Source: Mrakia gelida
Lineage: Eukaryota > Basidiomycota > Tremellomycetes > Cystofilobasidiales > Mrakiaceae
Direction: 5' to 3'
DNA: 64,000 nucleotides
Assembly: GCA_024345305.1 (NCBI GenBank)
Contig: BRON01000001.1
Location: 2,728,001 to 2,792,000 of the forward strand
Under the pieces are notes generated by a model. The model was not told where the DNA came from. It saw only the letters and a program-made list of their open reading frames with translations, and did not search any database. Below are positions 58,496-64,000 of this stretch, one piece after another. The translations under genes were made by a program, and so were the position numbers. Every line of letters begins with the position of its first letter. The stretch's first letter is position 1.

Positions 58496-59377
58496 GGTGG
58501 TTTCTGGGGATGGGTGAAGGTGGGGTTGTCCGAGGTAAGGGGTAGGAGTAGGCGATGTAGGTTGATTGGAGGTGATTGGGTTGAGGTTGAAGGAGCGAGT
58601 TGAGGTGAGGTCGAAGGGGAAGGAGCGAGAGGTTGAAGAGGAGGAGGGAGAGGAAGAAGAGGGGATAGGATCAGCATTTCGCCCTTCAACAGAGAACTAT
58701 ACAAGACCCATTTTGTGACCATCCTCCAGAGAACACCCTCCTCTATCCATCCCTCCAAAAATCCAGCTCGAAATCCATCGAGGACGAGGTCCAGAGGGGG
58801 AGGAAGAAGTCTCCAAATTCTCGCCTCTCCAAGGGAGCGAAGGGGAAGGAGTTGACTCGCGAGCTCGTCCTTTAGTCGATTTCGCTCGTTCGAAGGGTGG
58901 GAGGCAGGTAGGAGGGAGGAGGAGGGTTTGGTGGTAGGGGATGTGGGTGCTGTATATGAGTTTTTGGTAGTTGATCTAACCTTGAAGGAAGCGGACGGGG
59001 GACAAAGGAGGGAGGGGAGGGAAACGAAGAGAAGAGGGCGACTCGAAACCGCGGAGCCAAAGTGAAGGTTTTGGTCGCTCACAAGTCCCAACTCTTCCCC
59101 CTCATCCGTCAAGAACCGCACGCCTCTTTGTTTTAGAGTCGCCGTAAGTTCATCCTCTATACATCGGACACACACGCTTCTAAGGGTTCTGTCAAAATGG
59201 GGGCAGAGGGAGGGAGGAGGAAGGGAAGGGAGGGGAGAAGGAGGGAGTTTTTTGCGGACGAGAGTCGAGCTCAGCATGCTCGCTCCCTTCCTTTCAAGGT
59301 CTCTACACGCTTCCCTTCAACTCCAAGCTGACTTTTTGTTTTCATCTTTGGATTCTCAGGTATTCCCCCATCTCGAC
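58496..59377. promoter_or_regulatory. Shared divergent promoter of uL15 and RPS6
   Basis: About 880 bp between two ribosomal protein genes. Long pyrimidine/purine strand asymmetry, 5' UTR intron signals before RPS6 (acceptor GGATTCTCAG near 59359). A continuous minus-strand reading frame of about 294 codons (59277 down to 58396, including IEDELTATLKQRGVRFLTDE and LGEARIWRLLPPPLDLVLDG) overlaps uL15 exon 1 and has no recognisable domain; I treat it as unproven. Confidence 0.5.
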
Positions 59378-61213
59378 AGTAAATCCACTTTCCATCCATC
59401 ATCCCTACAGCTCTCGGAATCTCTACTCGAAACTCGGTCCAACTGACGCTCGTCGCCATTCTCGCTCCCTTCTCTTATGTTTCTCGTCTTCAGTGAAGAT
59501 CAACATCGCCAACCCCGCCACTGGGGCTCAGAAGCTCCTCGACATCGGTCAGTAATCTATCACCTCGTCGACCAACGGAGGGCGTACGAGGGCGGTGGAA
59601 GGAGGGAGGACCATCACAAGAAGGGGAGGGGAGGGAAGACGAAACGTCGACAAACGATCAAAGGAAGGGACGAAACGCTGACCCTACACTTCACTTCTCC
59701 CTTCTCGCTCCAATTCAGACGACGAGCGAAGGGTTCGAGTCTTCTACGACAAGAGGATGTCCCAGGAGGTGCCCGCCGACTCGTTCGTACAACCTCCTCA
59801 GTCCACTCAGACGAGCTCGAGAGAAGGAGAGTTCGAGCTGACCTTCGACTCTTCCTCACCCTCCTTCCCTTATTCTCTCAACTACCTCACCTCAACATCT
59901 ACTCGAACACCTACCACACCTACTCTTTCATCTCACCTACCACATCATCTCGTAACTCCTCGGATCCCTCTTACTCCTCTCGCTCCTCCTCTTCCCAAAC
60001 TCGCGCTCCCTCCTCGGACCCTCCCTCCTCCTCCAAAATCGAACCTTACCTCTCCCTCCTCTCACCAACCTCCCCTCCCTCACCATCACCACCTCCCCCT
60101 CTCTCCCAACAGCATCGGTGACGAGTGGAAGGGATACGTTTTCCGAATCACTGGTGGAAACGACAAGCAGGGTTTCCCCATGAAGCAGGGTGTCCTCCTC
60201 CCCAACCGAGTTCGACTCCTCCTCGCCGACGGACACTCGTGCTACCGAGCCCGACGAACCGGAGAGAGGAAGAGAAAGTCGGTCCGAGGATGCATCGTCG
60301 GAAACGACATCGCCGTCCTCTCCGTCATCATCGTCAAGCAGGGAGAGCAGGAGATCGAGGGACTCACCACCGAGGCGCTTCCCAAGAGGCTCGGTCCCAA
60401 GGTTCGTCGTCTCTCACGTCCCTCTTTTCACGCGAGGTTGGAAGGATAGGGAGGGAAGGGAGGGGTGGCTGAGGAGTTGGCTGGGCTGGGAGGGTAGAGC
60501 TGAGGATCGGGAGGGGTTCTTCGTCGAGAAGGGAAGGAGGCGAACGAAGCTGACTTTTTTCTCCTCCCTCCCTTCCCTCCCCTCGCCTCGTCGTTCGTTC
60601 TTCACCAACCACAGAGGGCTACCAAGATCCGAAAGTTCTTCAACCTTTCCAAGGAGGACGACGTCAGGAAGTTCGTTGTCCGAAGGGAGGTCGTTTCCAA
60701 GAAGGAGGGAGCTAAGCCTTACACCAAGGCGTGAGTTCGACTCGTTCCCTTTCGCTTCTCGTCGCGTCCTCTTTCTCGAAGGCACGCGAGCTGACTCTCT
60801 TTCTCTCTCTTCCCTCGCTCGTGCTTCCTCCCACTGCAGCCCTTCGATCCAGCGACTCGTCACCCCTCTCCGACTCCAGCGACGAAGACACCTCAGGTCC
60901 CTCAAGAAGAGGCGAACTGAGACCCAGAAGGACGAGGTCGTTGCTTACCACGTTAGTCTTCCACTCACCCTTCCCTTCCCTTCCCTCCTCCATCCTCTCT
61001 CGCCCACATCCCCACACGCCCTTCCCCAACCCTCGCTCCTGCTCTCGTTCTCGTTCTTGCCCCCCCCTTCTCGCGTCGAACCGAACCTAACCTTTCCTTC
61101 CCTTCGCGTTCGTTCTTCACCAGGCCATCGTCGCCAAGAGGACCGCCGAGAAGACTGCCGCCAACAAGGCCATCCGAGTCGCCTCCAAGGCTTCCAAGAA
61201 GGCTTCCGCTTAA
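59378..61213 (+). CDS. RPS6: 40S ribosomal protein S6 (eS6)
   Basis: Cytosolic small-subunit protein. Sequence: [195 protein letters not shown], then [16 protein letters not shown] and [10 protein letters not shown] to KASKKASA (TAA 61211). The first coding exon begins TGAAGATC after a CAG acceptor at 59493, so the A of ATG must come from the previous exon; the only suitable donor is CGACA|GTAAAT at 59378/59379. Hence the start codon is split A|TG. C-terminal SR/K-rich tail lacks the run of serines targeted by S6 kinase in animals. Confidence 0.93.
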
Positions 61214-61874
61214 AATCCTGGACGTACCTTTCTTCGTCCGAAAGACGGGTCCCGCGCTTTCTCTCGCAGACGTTTTTCTCTCGATGTTATGTAGCTTGCG
61301 TTTCTAGTTTTCGATGGATGGATGGTGCTTTTCTTTTATGCTTTATGGTTCTCTTTCCTCTCTCTTTCGTTGGCGGATGGGGAGGGGAGAGGGAGGTGTG
61401 TGCCGTGAGAAGGAGACGAAAACGCGCGTTCGGCTCGTTCGCTCGCTCGCTTGGACGCAGAGAGGCTATTCTGGGAGCTTGAGGATGGTAAGCAGCTTAT
61501 CTACTCCATGCATCCCCGAGCGGTTCCTCAAAGAAGAGTCGTTCGACTGAAGGGGTGACGGTTCGTTCGGTTCCCTCTTCAGACGCGCGCGTCGACTCGA
61601 CTCACTCCCTCCCCCTGATCTCCCTTCCTTCGCTTCTCTTGCTGCTTCTTCGCAAAAGCAGACTCGAGCCACGCTCTTCTCCCTCTACTACCTTCGGACG
61701 CTGAGCAGCGGAAAGGGAGCTTGAGAAGATACAGAGCAAGAGGGAACCGGGAACGAAGAGGGAACACACCTCCCTCGGGGTTTCTCGTTCGCCTCCGCCT
61801 CCCCGAACGAGCTCGCTTCCATCCTTCTTTGCTTCGTTTTGAGCTTCCACCCTTCAACCACCACCTCAATAAAG
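61214..61874. other. Intergenic between RPS6 and second MFS gene
   Basis: Presumed RPS6 3' UTR and terminator region and the transporter promoter; short homopolymer T/C tracts, no gene. Confidence 0.45.
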
Positions 61875-64000
61875 ATGCCTTCCATCGAACCAACTTCAGT
61901 CTCACCGACGTCGACTGTTCACGAGGAGGAGGAGATGCAGGTCGATGAGAAACCCGAAGACGAGAAGAGGGACGGAGAGGTGAGCTCGTTCGATCTGGTT
62001 CGGTTTCGGCTTGGAGACGTTTCGATATGGAGGCTGACCAGCTTTTGGGTTGGCTTGGGTTGGTTAGACTTCTGATGCAACGAAGCGACCCGACGCTGAA
62101 GCTGAAGCGCTCGGAGAGAAGAACGACGGCGAACATGCCGTTCAAGTTCTGAGTCGAATGAGATTCGTTTTGGTACGTCGATTGCTCGCTTTCTCTCCTG
62201 CTCGAGTCTGGTTGGATTGGTCGAAACAGAGGATATGGGGGCTGTGTAGGCGTCTCCACTGATGCTGAGAGGATGAAGCTGATCAACGTGCTCACTTTGC
62301 TTTGCGTCGTCGCGTTGCAGGTCTTCGGCTCTCTGATGCTCACGGTCTTCCTCTTCGCTCTCGACCAACTCATCCTTGCTACCGTACGTACTCTCTAGAC
62401 TTGCGATGAACGAAGAGAGCCAGGATGAGTCGCTGACCATCGCCCTCCCCGTCGCGTCGTTGTTCGAAGGCCATCCCCAAGAGTGCGTCGCTTCTTCTTG
62501 CTAAGCTTACTTCTTGCCCTCAGGTCTCTCTCGATTAAGATCTAGACTCACCACGCATCTACTCTACCTACAGTCGTCTCCGAGTTCGACGCTTTGACTG
62601 AGGTCGCCTGGCTTCAAAGTGGTTCGTCTTCGCTCGCTTCAACGGTCTGCTCGTCGTCGACTGACTCTCTTTCGCTCGCTCTTTCCCTCCCAGGCTTCTT
62701 CATCGGTCTCTGCGCCTTCACGCTCGCTTTCGGACAGTACCTCGTCATCTTTCCCAGCAAGTGGGTCTACCTCTCGGCCATCTTCCTTTTCGAACTGGGT
62801 GAGTTTCAGCGATTCGAATTTCGAAACCCTCGAGTTATTCCCTTACCTCCTCGACCATGCTGACCTTCGTTTGATGGATCAGGATCCGTCGTTTGTGGAG
62901 CTGCTCCCAACATGAGAGTCCTCATCCTTGGTCCGTGATCCTTCCTCAACTCCCTTCGAATCGAATCAACTCGACGCGTCGCAGCTGAACCTCGTTGGTT
63001 TCTCCTCTCTTCAGGTCGAGTCATCGCAGGCATCGGTGCTTCTGGGATCTTCTCGTGTGGGTTCCAAGTCGTCATCGAGATCACAACCCTCGCCGAACGA
63101 CCCAAGTTCATCGGTCTGGTCGGAGGTGAGTCAAGTTCGAGCTTCGAGATCGCGTCGCTTCTCGTTTCCGACCTGACTTCCGTTCCCTTCCTCTCACCAG
63201 CCTGCTTCGGCCTCGCCTCCATAATCGGGCCTCTCGTTGGAGGAGCTTTTACAGACCACGTCTCGTGGAGATGGTGTTTTTGGATCAACGTTCCTCTCGG
63301 CGCTGTTTCTTTCCTCCTCACTTTCCTGTACGCACCCCTCTTTTTGAACCTCTCGCTCACGCTCCTCTCAAGTTACTCCCCTCTAACCTCCTTCGCGCTC
63401 TTGTACCAGCCTCCTCGAAGCTCGACCTCCCCTCGGAGCAGAGAACGACACTCGATCTCTCCTCAAGAAGCTTCTCTTTCTGGATCACGTCGGCGTCGCG
63501 ATCGCTCTCGCCTTCACCATCTCCCTCACCCTCGCTCTCCAGTACGGCGGAGTCGAGCGTCCTTGGAACTCAGCATCGGTCATCGTCCTCTTCGTCATGA
63601 TACCGGTCTCGCTGGCGGTTCTCTTCGCGTGGTCGCTCTTCCTGGGTCCGGAGCGCGCGTTGATCCCTCTGGCGTTGTTGAAGAGGAGGACGATCGTGGG
63701 TGCTGCTGGAAACGGAGGTGAGATCTCGAGTGTCTTCTCGTGAGACTTCGACTACTCGCGAACAAGATCACTGACTTGTTCATCGATCTCCAGGCTTTGG
63801 AAACCTCGTTTACATGGTGAGCTCGCTCGTTCTTCCGTCGACCCCATCCGAACCGCCTCTGATCTCTCCTTCGACGTTTATCTCGCTTCAGGCTGTGATC
63901 TTGTTCCTCTCAATTGGATTCCAGGCCATCAACGACCACTCAGCGGTAAGCTCGAGCCCCCTCGCCTCCGTTCATCTGCCTTCGAGCTGCTTCCTGTTCG
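61875..64000 (+). CDS. MFS transporter, DHA2-like, paralog 2 (3' end beyond window)
   Basis: Starts [20 protein letters not shown] (ATG 61875), acidic leader, [219 protein letters not shown] and [16 protein letters not shown] before the edge. Nearly every block matches the transporter at 53063-56398 with scattered conservative changes, and intron positions coincide; the two are in opposite orientation with uL15 and RPS6 between them. About 13 exons seen; no lesions in the visible part. Substrate unknown. Confidence 0.9.

Overview
This is a nuclear segment from a fungus, most likely a basidiomycete yeast of the Microbotryomycetes type (Rhodotorula, Sporobolomyces and Microbotryum relatives). 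That placement is an inference from gene content and style: GC-rich and pyrimidine-striped sequence, nearly every gene cut by many 60-110 nt GT-AG introns, donors mostly GTGAG or GTTCG, and branch sites reading (GAG)CTGAC or CTCAC. No rRNA, tRNA or CRISPR array was found. Coding spans below run from start to stop codon and include introns. Exon joins were worked out by eye from splice signals, reading frame and family resemblance.

Layout. 0-9.2 kb: an NADH:flavin oxidoreductase (5' end unresolved), protein prenyltransferase alpha subunit, a CBM48 (AMPK glycogen-binding-like) protein and SAGA subunit Spt3. 9.6-15 kb: two multispan membrane proteins in tandem and an AIF/AMID-type FAD oxidoreductase. 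16-23.3 kb: a SAM methyltransferase with a 3-nt micro-exon, a PLAC8 protein, a cupin and an F-box-like protein. 23.9-35 kb: a cytosolic GH3 beta-glucosidase with PA14 insert, a Zn2Cys6 transcription factor, an unknown protein and a His-rich repeat protein. 36-46.7 kb: a truncated sphingolipid-desaturase relic, a ToxD-like medium-chain reductase, small unknown genes, a nitroreductase with an in-frame stop, and two tandem GNAT acetyltransferases. 47.3-50.2 kb: RAD52.

50.5-57.7 kb is the most unusual part. Two nearly identical inverted arms of about 0.78 kb flank 5.6 kb that holds a second F-box-like paralog and a 14-TM-type MFS transporter. The right arm is the 3' end of the ribosomal protein uL15 (L27a/L28) gene. 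The left arm is a detached copy of that end, next to an isolated GST-like first exon. The arrangement predicts that the spacer can invert by recombination without damaging the ribosomal gene.

57.5-64 kb: uL15, a divergent RPS6 whose start codon appears to be split by an intron, and a second MFS transporter paralogous to the first, running off the window.

Most genes are ordinary housekeeping or metabolic genes with no sign of a biosynthetic cluster. The points worth a second look are the inverted-repeat cassette, the relics (desaturase, GST exon, nitroreductase stop), the micro-exon, the split start codon and a recurrent ACGCGT palindrome inside introns.
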